This document shows, piece by piece, positions 8,885 to 18,326 of a stretch of 62,641 nucleotides of DNA (positions are counted from its first letter, which is position 1; each line of letters opens with the position of its first letter). The DNA lies in NCBI GenBank assembly GCA_903642275.1, contig CAHJWK010000010.1:1-62641 (forward strand), given 5' to 3'. Below the pieces are notes generated by a model that saw only the letters and a list, made by a program, of their open reading frames with translations, was not told the origin of the DNA and searched no databases. The position numbers and the translations under genes were made by a program. Source of the DNA: Chitinophagaceae bacterium (GTDB lineage Bacteria; Bacteroidota; Bacteroidia; Chitinophagales; Chitinophagaceae).

Positions 8885-10657
8885 ATGCACATGCGTATGA
8901 AATTTTTACTTTATCGAGGCAGAAGGTTGATGCTCCTGTTAGTGTTGTTTACAGCACTTGCCCACAATTCAAAAGCATCATCACATAGGGAAGCGCCCTT
9001 AATTTCTAATGATCCGCTTGCGGATAATACTGATGTTTATGCGTTTCGGGACCCAAACGACACAAGCAAAATCAACCTCATTGCTGATTACATTCCTTTT
9101 GAACTCCCCGAAGGCGGACCTAATTACTACAGTTTTGGTGAAAATATCCGCTATGAAATTCACATTAAGAACAAAACTACTACTACGGGTGACGACATTA
9201 CGTACAGGTTTACGTTTACCCGTGTAAACCAGGATAGCACTACGTTTTTCAACATCAGGCTGGGCAAGCAGAATATAAAAACAACTTATACCTGCGAAAG
9301 AAGCATTGATGGCGGAAAAACATTTGTTGCTATTGTAACTAATGGTGTAGTGCCGCCAAACAATATTGGTCCAAGATCAATTGACAGCGCTGTTGGGTTA
9401 AACACAACTTACGATGCGCTTGTGAATAGTTCTATAGCCACTACTGCTACTGGTGAAAAGGTTTTCTGCGGCCCAAGAGATGATCCTTTCTTTGTTGATC
9501 TTGCCGGTGCTTTTGATGTAGGCAATTTTAGGCCAATGGGCAATAAAACCAATCCGACAAAGGATGGATTAGCAAGATACAATGTACATACGATTGCTAT
9601 ACAGGTTCCGATTAGCATGTTACAAAAAGATGGTCTCACTACATCTGCTGCTACAAGTATCCTAGATCCAAATTTCGTAATTGGTGTTTGGGCAAGTGCC
9701 AGCCGTGAACAAATAAAAACAATAGACAGCACTACAGGGAAATATGGTTATACCGGTAAATGGGTTCAGGTTTCCCGTCTTGGAATGCCGCTGGATAACG
9801 AAGTAATAACCCCGGTTGGTTACAAAGATAAATGGAATGCTGCTAACCCGGCAAATGATGCTGCTAACTTTGGCGCTTATCTTGAAAATCCTGAACTGGC
9901 GTTATACATGGATGCAAGCCAATTTGGTGGCGCAGTACCATCTTTATCTGCATTGCGCATTCAAACAAAATCTTTAGGATCATACGATTTTCGTAATGGT
10001 AAACAAGGTTTGTTTCCTTTAAAAGGTTCAGCCGCAGTTGCAGGTACAGCTTTGGATGATAAAAACTTTGGTACTATTTTATTACCAAATGACCATAGCC
10101 CGCGTGCTGTTGATTTGCTTCCTATATTTTATACGGGTGTTCCAAATCTTGCACCGTACCAGTTAGCAACAGGTAAGCCAAAAGGTAATCCTCTTGCAGC
10201 AGGTAAGCCATTTGTAAATAATTTTTTACCAACATTGGGTGATATGCTTCGATTGAATATGGCGGTACCTGTAACACCAAGAAACAGTCCTCAGTTTAGC
10301 AGCGAGGGTCTTCTAGCAGCTGCAGTAACAGGTCTTACGGATTCAACCTTGATATCCCATGGTACAAAATTAGAATTCATACCAAATATGGATGGTTTTC
10401 CAAACGGAAGAAGATTGGAAGATGATGTTACAACTATTGAATTACAGGCTGTAAGCGGTGTTGCACTTGCTGCTATTGGTTTATGGTATGATGATTATAG
10501 CTTAGACACATCATCAACCCCGGTAACAAAACAATTAAACAATGTGCTTTTATTCACATCCGGCCCAACACATAATGATACAACGCTTAGAACCACTTTC
10601 CCTTATGAGCAAACGCCATGGAGAGGATTTGATTACACTATACAAGCAAGGTTTTAA
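8885..10657 (+). CDS. DUF4331 family secreted protein (paralog 1, no sorting domain)
   Basis: This 590-residue exported protein has a signal peptide (about residues 1-32). It then begins with the DUF4331 hallmark SSHREAPLISNDPLADNTDV, followed by YAFRDP, LIADYIPFELPEGGPNYY and GPRSIDSAVGL. Late conserved segments are NDHSPRAVDLLPIF and FIPNMDGFPNGRRLEDDVT. The biochemical function of DUF4331 is not established. The protein ends directly after the TPWRGFDYT segment, exactly where the second copy continues into a T9SS tail, so this copy should stay periplasmic or use another route. It is separated from paralog 2 by 18 bp, and the pair looks like a tandem duplication. Confidence 0.88.
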   Translation: MHMRMKFLLYRGRRLMLLLVLFTALAHNSKASSHREAPLISNDPLADNTDVYAFRDPNDTSKINLIADYIPFELPEGGPNYYSFGENIRYEIHIKNKTTTTGDDITYRFTFTRVNQDSTTFFNIRLGKQNIKTTYTCERSIDGGKTFVAIVTNGVVPPNNIGPRSIDSAVGLNTTYDALVNSSIATTATGEKVFCGPRDDPFFVDLAGAFDVGNFRPMGNKTNPTKDGLARYNVHTIAIQVPISMLQKDGLTTSAATSILDPNFVIGVWASASREQIKTIDSTTGKYGYTGKWVQVSRLGMPLDNEVITPVGYKDKWNAANPANDAANFGAYLENPELALYMDASQFGGAVPSLSALRIQTKSLGSYDFRNGKQGLFPLKGSAAVAGTALDDKNFGTILLPNDHSPRAVDLLPIFYTGVPNLAPYQLATGKPKGNPLAAGKPFVNNFLPTLGDMLRLNMAVPVTPRNSPQFSSEGLLAAAVTGLTDSTLISHGTKLEFIPNMDGFPNGRRLEDDVTTIELQAVSGVALAAIGLWYDDYSLDTSSTPVTKQLNNVLLFTSGPTHNDTTLRTTFPYEQTPWRGFDYTIQARF

Positions 10658-10675
10658 CTTATAAAAATTATTATC

Positions 10676-12919
10676 ATGAAGAAATTTATAAATCTTTTTA
10701 CTGGTATAATACTTTGCTTGATTACAAGCCATTATACCTCTTATGCTTCCTCACACCGTGAGGCGCCGTTAATTACCAGTGATCCGCTTGCGGACAATAC
10801 TGATGTGTATGCATTCCGCAGTCCATGTGACACAAACAATGTGGTTTTAATTGCGGATTATATTCCTTTTGAATTACCGCAAGGCGGCCCTAACTATTAC
10901 AATTTCGGTGAAGGGATACGTTATGAAATTCACGTTGATAACGATCCTATGACCAAGGGAGATGATATAGTTTACCGTTTTACTTTTACGCAAACAAGCG
11001 AAGACCCAACTACGTTTTTTAATATCAGGTTAGGTAAGCAAAACTTAAAAGATGTTTATCAATGTGAAAAAAGTACAGATGGGGGCAAAACTTTTACAAC
11101 AATCGTTACAAATGGTAAAGTTCCGCCAAACAACATCGGACCAAGATCAATTGATAGCGCTGTAGGCTTAGGTACAAGTTATGATGCCCTGATTGCAGCC
11201 GATGTTAGCACAGCATCTTCAGGAGAAAAGATTTTTTGCGGCCCTGCTGATGATCCGTTCTATGTTGATCTAGGTGGTATTTTTGACGTAGGTAATTTCC
11301 GTATTAAAGGCCGTGACGGTTTATATCATTATAACTGTCATTCAATAGTTATTGAAGCTCCTGTTTCAAGTTTACAGAAAGACGGAAAAACAACCAAGCA
11401 GGCAACAAGCATTCTGGATCCAAGTTTTGTAATCGGTGTATATGCTTCTGCAAGCAGGCAACATATTACAACATTTGATTCTGCTTCAGCATCAGAAACC
11501 GGTTCAGGACCATGGATACAGGTTTCACGCTTAGGTATGCCACTTGATAATGAAGCTATTATACCAGTTGGCTATAAAGACAAGTGGAATGCAGCCCATC
11601 CTAATAACGATGTACAGTTTGCCAGTTACTTTGAAAATCCTGAGTTGGCTTTATACATGGATGACAGCCAGTTTGGTGGCGCTGTTCCGGGCCTTAAACA
11701 ATTGCGTATTCAAACAAAATCATTAGGTGCATTTAGTTTTCAAAATGATAGTGCAGGCCTTTATTCGTTAAAAGGAACACCTGCCGTTGCAGGTACTGCA
11801 TTAGACGATGCAAATTTTGGCGACCTTTTATTACCAAATAATCACAGCCCACGCGCAGTTGATTTATTACCCATTTTCTTAACAGGGGTTCCAAATCTTC
11901 CCCCATATCAATTAGCAACAGGCAAACCTGATGGTAAACCACTTGCTGTAGGTAAACCTTTTATCAATAATTTTTTACCAACACTGGAAGATAGGTTAAG
12001 GTTGAATATGGCTGTTCCTGTTACAGCAAGAACCAGCAAAGATTTCAGTAATGAAGGTATTGTACAAGCTGCCGTGTTAGGATTAACTGATTCTCGTTTT
12101 AATGGAAGCGATACTATGCAGTTCATTCCAAATATGGATGGGTTTCCTAACGGAAGAAGGCTGGAAGATGATGTTACAAGAATTGAATTGCAGGCAGTAA
12201 GTGGTGTAGCGCTTGCCGCTATTGGTTTATGGTATGATGATTATACTGTAGGTTCAAGCCCAACACCTGCAACAAATGATTTTTTAAACGTGTATACATT
12301 TACAGCAGGTGTTTCACAAAATGATACAGCATATAAAGCTTGTTTTCCATACGTGCAGACACCATGGAGAGGATTTACAGGTGCAGCTTATCAGGGCGTG
12401 TTAGGTGTAACATTCAGCAGCTTCACAGCAAACGCTGCTGAGAAAACTTCAGTATTGCAATGGAAGGTTGCTAATCAAATTAACACAGATCATTATGTAG
12501 TTGAAGCAAGTACTGATGCTAATAACTTTAAAGCTATTGGCCAAGTTAAGGCTTACGATAAAATTTCTGAATACCAGTTTGTTGATCAAAACCCATCATT
12601 AACAAACACAAACTTCTATCGTATAAAAGAGTTTGATCATGATGGTAAATCAATTACTTCAGCAATCAGGTACGTTAAGTTTGGTTCAACGGTTATAACA
12701 ATTAGTCCTAATCCTGCATCTTCGTTCATTAATGTAAATTCTACAATGCAGAATTTGCAGATAAATGTCTTTGATGCAACAGGCAGAAGAGTTATATCTC
12801 AAAGAATAAATGGCTCTTTAGGCCAGATAAATATTAATGCTTTACCAAGAGGTGTGTATACTATTATCGCTTATAACAACGGTGATAAAGTAGATACCAA
12901 GAAAGTTGTTAAACAGTAA
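10676..12919 (+). CDS. DUF4331 family protein with T9SS type A sorting domain (paralog 2)
   Basis: The 747-residue protein has a signal peptide (residues 1-25) and a DUF4331 domain (about 26-570). The domain is highly similar to the preceding gene (SSHREAPLITSDPLADNTDV, GPRSIDSAVGLG, FPNGRRLEDDVT). A beta-sandwich linker follows at about 575-670 (VLQWKVANQINTDHYVVEAS, NTNFYRIKEFD). The C-terminal T9SS domain from about residue 674 reads ITISPNPASSFI, LQINVFDATGRRV and LPRGVYTIIAYN. Export to the cell surface or medium by type IX secretion is therefore expected. A strong terminator lies 19 bp after the stop. The molecular role is unknown. Confidence 0.9.
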   Translation: MKKFINLFTGIILCLITSHYTSYASSHREAPLITSDPLADNTDVYAFRSPCDTNNVVLIADYIPFELPQGGPNYYNFGEGIRYEIHVDNDPMTKGDDIVYRFTFTQTSEDPTTFFNIRLGKQNLKDVYQCEKSTDGGKTFTTIVTNGKVPPNNIGPRSIDSAVGLGTSYDALIAADVSTASSGEKIFCGPADDPFYVDLGGIFDVGNFRIKGRDGLYHYNCHSIVIEAPVSSLQKDGKTTKQATSILDPSFVIGVYASASRQHITTFDSASASETGSGPWIQVSRLGMPLDNEAIIPVGYKDKWNAAHPNNDVQFASYFENPELALYMDDSQFGGAVPGLKQLRIQTKSLGAFSFQNDSAGLYSLKGTPAVAGTALDDANFGDLLLPNNHSPRAVDLLPIFLTGVPNLPPYQLATGKPDGKPLAVGKPFINNFLPTLEDRLRLNMAVPVTARTSKDFSNEGIVQAAVLGLTDSRFNGSDTMQFIPNMDGFPNGRRLEDDVTRIELQAVSGVALAAIGLWYDDYTVGSSPTPATNDFLNVYTFTAGVSQNDTAYKACFPYVQTPWRGFTGAAYQGVLGVTFSSFTANAAEKTSVLQWKVANQINTDHYVVEASTDANNFKAIGQVKAYDKISEYQFVDQNPSLTNTNFYRIKEFDHDGKSITSAIRYVKFGSTVITISPNPASSFINVNSTMQNLQINVFDATGRRVISQRINGSLGQININALPRGVYTIIAYNNGDKVDTKKVVKQ

Positions 12920-12937
12920 TTTAATTTAATTTATATA

Positions 12938-12976
12938 AACATTACACGGTACTTTTATCGTGTAATGTTTTTTTTA
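12938..12976 (+). terminator. Rho-independent terminator after the DUF4331 pair
   Basis: A perfect 11-bp stem, AACATTACACG with CGTGTAATGTT, encloses a 10-nt loop and runs into a T-tract (12968-12975). It separates the DUF4331 transcript from the TPR gene that starts at 12998. Confidence 0.88.
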
Positions 12977-12997
12977 TCCCTTTAATTAACGCTTGTA

Positions 12998-14347
12998 ATG
13001 AAAAAGAAAAATATATACCTGCTCAGCATTGTCATTTTTTGCCTTGCCATTGTCGGGATCATTATTAAATATAATTATAAAAAGCAGCAGGATGAGCACA
13101 GGCAATATGTTTTGTTAGAGAGAAAAGGTGCATTGGCAAATTCTGCTGAATGGAAGCAGGTTAAGCATACTTCAGATTCATTACTCGCATTAATAAAAGA
13201 TAATCCTACAGATTCGAAATCACAATTAAGGCTTGCAGCATTATATATACAGGAAGCAAGAGTAACAGGCAACTATGCATATTATGATATAGCTGCTATG
13301 AAATATATAGATGATGTTCTGAATCTTGATTCATTAAATTTTAATGGGCTTGTTTTTAAGTCGCTTATATATATGTCACAGCATCATTTTGCAGATGGGC
13401 TAGTAGTGGCACATAAAGCACAACAGGTAAATCCTTACAATGCTTATGTGTATGGTTTATTGGTAGATGGCAATGTGGAGATGGGTAATTATGATACAGC
13501 AGTTTCTTATGCTGACCGGATGGTTGCAGTGCGGCCGGATCTTACATCTTATTCCCGTGTATCTTATTTAAGAGAAATTTTTGGTGATTATCCAGGTTCA
13601 ATAAAAGCTATGCAAATGGCTGTTGAAGCCGGTGGCCCGGGAGATGAGCATACTGAATGGACAAGATATCAATTAGCTAATCTATATCAGAAAACCGGCA
13701 ACTATAATAAAGCAGATACATTGTATCAAATGTCATTATCCATGCGGCCCGATTATGCTTATGCTTTAGCCGGCCTTGCCCAAATTGCAATGGCTTCAAA
13801 AGATTACAGTAAGGCAATCAGTCTTTATCAAAAAGCAGATTCGGTTGTTGATGATAATACAATAAAAGAAGAGTTGGTTGATGCTTACCTGCAATCTGGT
13901 CAACAGTCAAAAGCAGATGCACTTTCAAAAGAAGTAATTGATGAATTAACTGCAAATTCTCAAGCTGCAATGGCAAATCAAAATTTAGGTCATTATGCTG
14001 ACAGGGAACTGGCGTATGATTATCTTAAGATTAAAGACTATGATAAAGCTTTGGAACATGCAATGACAGAATATAATCGCCGCCCGAATAACATTGACGT
14101 AAACGAAACGGTTGCATGGTGTTATTACAATAAAGGTGATTATGCTAAAGCGGTTCCATACATAAATGTTGCTTTACGCACACATTCAAAAAACCCGATT
14201 TTATTAAGCAGGGCAGCGTTAATCTATTTTAAATCAGGCAATACACAACTTGCTAAAAATACTATTGCAGAAACATCATTACAAAACCCATATATAGATC
14301 CCGAATTAAAAATAGAAGCAGAAAAAAATTTGACCAGTCTTAATTAA
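12998..14347 (+). CDS. Membrane-anchored TPR-repeat protein
   Basis: This 449-residue protein has one N-terminal membrane segment (about residues 5-24, IYLLSIVIFCLAIVGIIIKY). A periplasmic body made of tetratricopeptide repeats follows, for example YQLANLYQKTGNYNKADTLY, ALAGLAQIAMASKDYSKAIS and VAWCYYNKGDYAKAVPYINV. TPR arrays mediate protein contacts. Sitting between the DUF4331 pair and the HupE/UreJ-like gene, it may scaffold a complex with them (inference). Only 11 bp separate its stop from the next gene, so these two are probably co-transcribed. Confidence 0.85.
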   Translation: MKKKNIYLLSIVIFCLAIVGIIIKYNYKKQQDEHRQYVLLERKGALANSAEWKQVKHTSDSLLALIKDNPTDSKSQLRLAALYIQEARVTGNYAYYDIAAMKYIDDVLNLDSLNFNGLVFKSLIYMSQHHFADGLVVAHKAQQVNPYNAYVYGLLVDGNVEMGNYDTAVSYADRMVAVRPDLTSYSRVSYLREIFGDYPGSIKAMQMAVEAGGPGDEHTEWTRYQLANLYQKTGNYNKADTLYQMSLSMRPDYAYALAGLAQIAMASKDYSKAISLYQKADSVVDDNTIKEELVDAYLQSGQQSKADALSKEVIDELTANSQAAMANQNLGHYADRELAYDYLKIKDYDKALEHAMTEYNRRPNNIDVNETVAWCYYNKGDYAKAVPYINVALRTHSKNPILLSRAALIYFKSGNTQLAKNTIAETSLQNPYIDPELKIEAEKNLTSLN

Positions 14348-14358
14348 ACGGGTCATTT

Positions 14359-15033
14359 GTGAAACTAAAAACTGCATTACAGCGTACATCGTTATTAGTT
14401 CTTTGTTTTTTATTTTTTGGGTTGCACTTATATGCGCATACAATAAATTATGCATTAGAAAAAGCACCGGCAGGCAATGTATTCTGGTACTATCTTAAAC
14501 TTGGGTACATGCATATTCTGCCTGAAGGATTTGATCATATTTTATTTGTAACAGGTCTTTGTTTATTAAGCGATAAAGTAAGCACCATTCTGTGGCAGGC
14601 AACGGCATTTACAGTAGCGCATTCAATCACTTTGGCGCTGTCTATGAAAAATTTAATTGTTGCACCAAGCGCAGTAGTAGAGCCGATAATCGCTTTGTCA
14701 ATTTTATTTGTTGCGCTGGAGAATATGATGATAGAAAAACTTAGCCCATGGCGCATTTTGATTGTGTTTATGTTTGGGCTGATACATGGAATGGGTTTCG
14801 CAAGTGCATTGAATGAAATAGGCTTGCCGCCAAATAAATTTTTCTTATCTATATTTAGTTTTAATGTGGGCGTGGAATTAGGGCAGATGACTGTAATTTT
14901 TGCAGTGTTTGGTTTAATTATTTTGCCTTTTCATAAAATGAAAAACTTTAAAAAAAGAGTCGTTTTTCCTTTATCAATTGCAATTGCATCAATAGCTTTA
15001 TACTGGACGGTGCAAAGAGTTTTTTTTGTATGA
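14359..15033 (+). CDS. HupE/UreJ-like integral membrane protein
   Basis: The 224-residue protein has an N-terminal signal or first helix ending in LYAHTIN and about six further membrane segments. It carries the conserved segments of the HupE/UreJ_2 group: LPEGFDHILFVTGL, FTVAHSITLALS, ALENMM, FGLIHGMGFASAL and FNVGVELGQM. HupE and UreJ relatives are proposed nickel permeases; in this branch the metal is unproven. The start is a GTG 11 bp after the TPR gene. The conserved His and Glu residues within helices are compatible with metal transfer. Confidence 0.82.
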   Translation: MKLKTALQRTSLLVLCFLFFGLHLYAHTINYALEKAPAGNVFWYYLKLGYMHILPEGFDHILFVTGLCLLSDKVSTILWQATAFTVAHSITLALSMKNLIVAPSAVVEPIIALSILFVALENMMIEKLSPWRILIVFMFGLIHGMGFASALNEIGLPPNKFFLSIFSFNVGVELGQMTVIFAVFGLIILPFHKMKNFKKRVVFPLSIAIASIALYWTVQRVFFV

Positions 15034-15057
15034 TAAAACAATGCAGCTTAACATAAA

Positions 15058-15420
15058 ATGAAATTCGCTTTAGCATATTATCTTCTTTTATTGTACTCAA
15101 CGGTTATTTTAAAACCATTGATACCTATCATGAAAGATGGTATAGAACATTGCTTTGCGGAAGCATATCACGTTGCAACCGTTCACGCTAAATATGGAAA
15201 CAATCATTTAGAAAAAGAATTGGCTGCAACAAGTTCAGACACTAATAATAAAGATCAGAATTCAGTAAAATCAGAAGAAGCAACCTCTTTACATATTGTA
15301 ACTGCTGAGTATAATTATGAATATTTTTTACCTAAACTAATTACAAACTTTTCGGTCCTCTCGTTACTTAAAACTCCCTCTGTTTTTATAGCTAAGTATA
15401 TACCTCCGCCAAAAATATAA
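15058..15420 (+). CDS. Small envelope protein with His/Cys cluster, function unknown
   Basis: This 120-residue protein has a hydrophobic N-terminus (YYLLLLYSTVILKPLIPIM), then His31, Cys32, His38, His43 and His50 (DGIEHCFAEAYHVATVHAKY). An Asn/Ser/Lys-rich linker follows, and the C-terminus is YIPPPKI. I do not recognise a named domain. Short proteins of this build, ending in a PPPK-like tail, are often found next to TonB-dependent receptors in Bacteroidota. The position between a HupE-like permease and a TonB receptor, with clustered metal ligands, suggests metal binding or receptor coupling (inference). It starts 24 bp after the HupE-like gene. Confidence 0.7.
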   Translation: MKFALAYYLLLLYSTVILKPLIPIMKDGIEHCFAEAYHVATVHAKYGNNHLEKELAATSSDTNNKDQNSVKSEEATSLHIVTAEYNYEYFLPKLITNFSVLSLLKTPSVFIAKYIPPPKI

Positions 15421-15731
15421 GCACTTTAATATTTATTAAAGAAGTGATTTAAAGTGAGTTCAGGTTGAGCATCGCTATAAATTAATGCTTGTTTTGCGCT
15501 AACGCATGAGCGTAATTCTTATCTGGCTCACTTTATAATCAAATCTTTAGTTTAAATCAGTTCATTAATCTTGTAATGCACTTACTGCATCGCATACTTT
15601 CCAAAAAGTCTTTTATATAGTTCTAACAAAGCAATTCATCTACTCATCTTAAGAAGTTATGAGTAAAGCTGCATGTTGAATTATAAAATACCTTAAACAT
15701 ATCAAATTATTTATTTAGAAAATCTATACTC
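15421..15731. other. Intergenic leader with inverted repeats upstream of the TonB receptor
   Basis: These 311 bp have no gene. AAAGTGAG (15451-15458) is complementary to CTCACTTT (15527-15534), with one further A-T pair outside and two G-T pairs inside, closing a loop of about 66 nt. A weaker bulged hairpin (15422-15446) follows the previous stop. These could form a structured leader or weak termination signals. No known riboswitch core was recognised. Confidence 0.4.
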
Positions 15732-18011
15732 ATGACTATCCAAAAAACTACTACTTTTTTAATAATAATGCTGTTAACAATAGCAGCTACAGCGCAGCAA
15801 ACAATCAAAGGCAGAGTAATTGATAAGAACACACGTGAACCAATGGAGTCTGCACTTATAAGTATCAATAGCAATAAAGAGCAAACACTTACTGATAGAA
15901 ACGGAAATTTTATTTTAAAAAATACAAACAAAAAGGATTCTTTAATAATCTCTTTTATCGGTTATGCAACACAGGTAATACCTGTTGCATCTGTTAATAA
16001 TTCCATAGCACTTGAAAGAGGGTCAATGGATCTTAAAGATGTTATCATATCAACCAAAGTAAATTCAATCTCAACATCACGTGCATTAAGCAGGTTGGAC
16101 TTAAATATGCGGCCTGCACGCTCTGCCCAGGATTTACTGCGTCTTGTACCTGGATTATTTATTGCGCAACAGGTGGGTGGCGGCAAGGCAGAACAAATTT
16201 TTCTGCGTGGCTTTGATGCGGATCATGGTACCGATGTAGCTATTTTTCTTGATGACATGCCGGTGAATCTTGTATCGCAGGCACACGGACAGGGTTGGGC
16301 AGACCTGCATTATTTAATACCTGAAACAGTGGGTAGCTATGATTTTGGTAAAGGACCTTATTATGCAAACAGGGGAGATTTTTGTACCGCAGGTTATGTT
16401 AACTACAATACTATCAACGTGCTTGAAAATAACTTGGTAAAAGTAGAATACGGCCGCTTTAATTCTGAAAGAGCTGTTGCCATGTTGAACCTGTTAAGCA
16501 AGAAAGCAAAAGACCGGGGACAGAGCGCTTACATTGCAGGTGAGGCTTTATATACAAACGGCCCTTTTGATTATGGCCAGCATTTTCAGCGCTATAATCT
16601 CTTTGGAAAATTTAATACCCCAATAGGAAAGAACACTAAGATGACAGCAACGCTTTCTGCGTTTACATCCAAGTGGCGTGCATCCGGCGAGATACCAAAC
16701 CGTGCTGTAGCAGAAGGTTATATTTCTGATCGCTTTGGTGTAATAGACAGTGGTCAAAGAGGTGCTACCAATAAAACCATTGCTAATATTAAATTCACAA
16801 CATCGCTTGGTAATAATTTTACCTGGGAGAACCAGGCGTATTACTTGCATACTTACTTCCAGCTTTTTACAAACTTTACTTTCTTTTTTGTTGACCCCAT
16901 TAACGGTGATGAATTTAACCAGCATGAAATAAGAGATATGTATGGTTATAACAGCAAGCTCTCACATCAGACTATATTTAAAAATGCGGTATTGAATTCA
17001 GTTGCCGGAGTGGGTGTCCGGTATGATCATACGCATCCAAGCTGGCTTGCGCATTCGAAGGGCGGTGATACTATTCTTAATTTTCTGCAGTTGGGCAGAG
17101 TAAAAGAAGCCAATGTAAATGCATACATTGATGAAACACTTGAAACAGGCAGGTGGCTTTTTAATGTTGGTTTAAGGTTCGATTATTTCAACTTTTATTA
17201 TCTGAATATGGCGCCTGCTTCCGACAGTGCTGCTAAGTTTTACGATGGGCTTAAAACCAGCCAGGGTACAACAAGTGTTAACCCCAAAATAAATATTCAA
17301 TATACGCTGAACAATCATGTGCAGCTGTATGTAAAAACCGGCAGGGGCTTTCATTCCAATGATGCGCGTGTGGTAATTGGTAACGAAGGCTACCAGATTT
17401 TACCTGCCGCTTATGGTGCAGATTTAGGTATTAACTGGAAGCCTGTACCACGTTTATACATTAATGCAGCGTTATGGTATATTTACTTGAAGCAGGAGTT
17501 TACCTATGGTTCTGATTATGGCGATGAAAGTGTAAGCCCAGGCGGTGCAACAGCAAGAAAAGGAATAGACTTTTCTACGCGTTACCAGGTTACCAAATGG
17601 CTGTTTGGTGATGTGAATTTAAACTTTGCACACCCGCGTGCTTTAGATGCACCTAAGGGTGAGAATTATCTTGAAACGGCACCTACATTCACAAGCACGG
17701 CAGGGTTATATTTCAGGTTTAAGGATGGATTGAACGGCGGTATAAGTTATCGTTATTTGCATAACAGGCCAGCTAACAGCGATTATAGTTTAACAGCAAA
17801 AGGTTATTTTCTTACAGACCTTACTTTAAATTACACAAAGAAGCATTACGAGATTGGCTTATCAATTGAAAACCTGTTTAATACCGTTTGGTATGAATCA
17901 CAGGTTGATTACGAATCAAGGTTGAGGAATGAGCCTGCTTCAGTTGATGAAGTAAGTTACACAGCCGGCGTTCCTTTTTTCCCGAAAATTAAATTTTCTT
18001 ATTTCTTTTAA
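15732..18011 (+). CDS. TonB-dependent outer-membrane receptor with CarboxypepD_reg-like domain
   Basis: The 759-residue protein has a signal peptide (ending about residue 22, TAQQ). A carboxypeptidase-regulatory-like beta-sandwich follows (TIKGRVIDKNTREPMESALI to LIISFIGYATQV). The plug domain carries RLVPGLFIAQQVGGGKAEQI, FLRGFDADHGTDVAIFLDD and SQAHGQGWADLHYLIPE. A 22-strand-type barrel ends in an aromatic residue (IKFSYFF). No SusD partner follows, so it is not a typical glycan SusCD system. The His/Asp-rich plug and the upstream HupE-like and His-cluster proteins point to a metal or metal-complex substrate (inference). Confidence 0.9.
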   Translation: MTIQKTTTFLIIMLLTIAATAQQTIKGRVIDKNTREPMESALISINSNKEQTLTDRNGNFILKNTNKKDSLIISFIGYATQVIPVASVNNSIALERGSMDLKDVIISTKVNSISTSRALSRLDLNMRPARSAQDLLRLVPGLFIAQQVGGGKAEQIFLRGFDADHGTDVAIFLDDMPVNLVSQAHGQGWADLHYLIPETVGSYDFGKGPYYANRGDFCTAGYVNYNTINVLENNLVKVEYGRFNSERAVAMLNLLSKKAKDRGQSAYIAGEALYTNGPFDYGQHFQRYNLFGKFNTPIGKNTKMTATLSAFTSKWRASGEIPNRAVAEGYISDRFGVIDSGQRGATNKTIANIKFTTSLGNNFTWENQAYYLHTYFQLFTNFTFFFVDPINGDEFNQHEIRDMYGYNSKLSHQTIFKNAVLNSVAGVGVRYDHTHPSWLAHSKGGDTILNFLQLGRVKEANVNAYIDETLETGRWLFNVGLRFDYFNFYYLNMAPASDSAAKFYDGLKTSQGTTSVNPKINIQYTLNNHVQLYVKTGRGFHSNDARVVIGNEGYQILPAAYGADLGINWKPVPRLYINAALWYIYLKQEFTYGSDYGDESVSPGGATARKGIDFSTRYQVTKWLFGDVNLNFAHPRALDAPKGENYLETAPTFTSTAGLYFRFKDGLNGGISYRYLHNRPANSDYSLTAKGYFLTDLTLNYTKKHYEIGLSIENLFNTVWYESQVDYESRLRNEPASVDEVSYTAGVPFFPKIKFSYFF

Positions 18012-18326
18012 TAATGAGTTATCAATAGAAACTATTGAGTAGAGGAGAGTAGTTGTTTATCTATTTATTGCACAAGTAGCTGAATAAGTTTGCTGTTTGC
18101 AAGCATGACGCAGGTGGCAAACAACTTATCTTGTTGAATTTGTAACAATATCTTTTAAATTTTTACAGAAGCATTCTTGCTTTTATTTTAAAGATGATTA
18201 TTGGATGTATAAAATTTTAATGTTACATACTTTAATTAAAGTTCGTAACAGAGAAATGAGCAAAACCTGTTCATAACCGGATTATTGTAACATAATAAAA
18301 TATCAATAGGCCCACTACCCGCGATT
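18012..18326. other. Convergent intergenic region, no gene seen
   Basis: The 315 bp lie between the ends of two converging genes. GTTTGC and GCAAAC flank 16 nt near 18099-18126, and an imperfect TTGTT/AACAA hairpin before a short T-run lies near 18130-18155. Either could be a weak terminator. Nothing else was recognised. Confidence 0.35.

Noticed and set aside
15421-15731. Cobalamin riboswitch upstream of the TonB receptor
   Set aside because: No B12-box-like conserved core was found in the spacer; only general inverted repeats are present.
15732-18011. SusC/SusD glycan uptake pair
   Set aside because: No SusD-like gene follows and the plug motif differs from SusC; the next genes are on the other strand.
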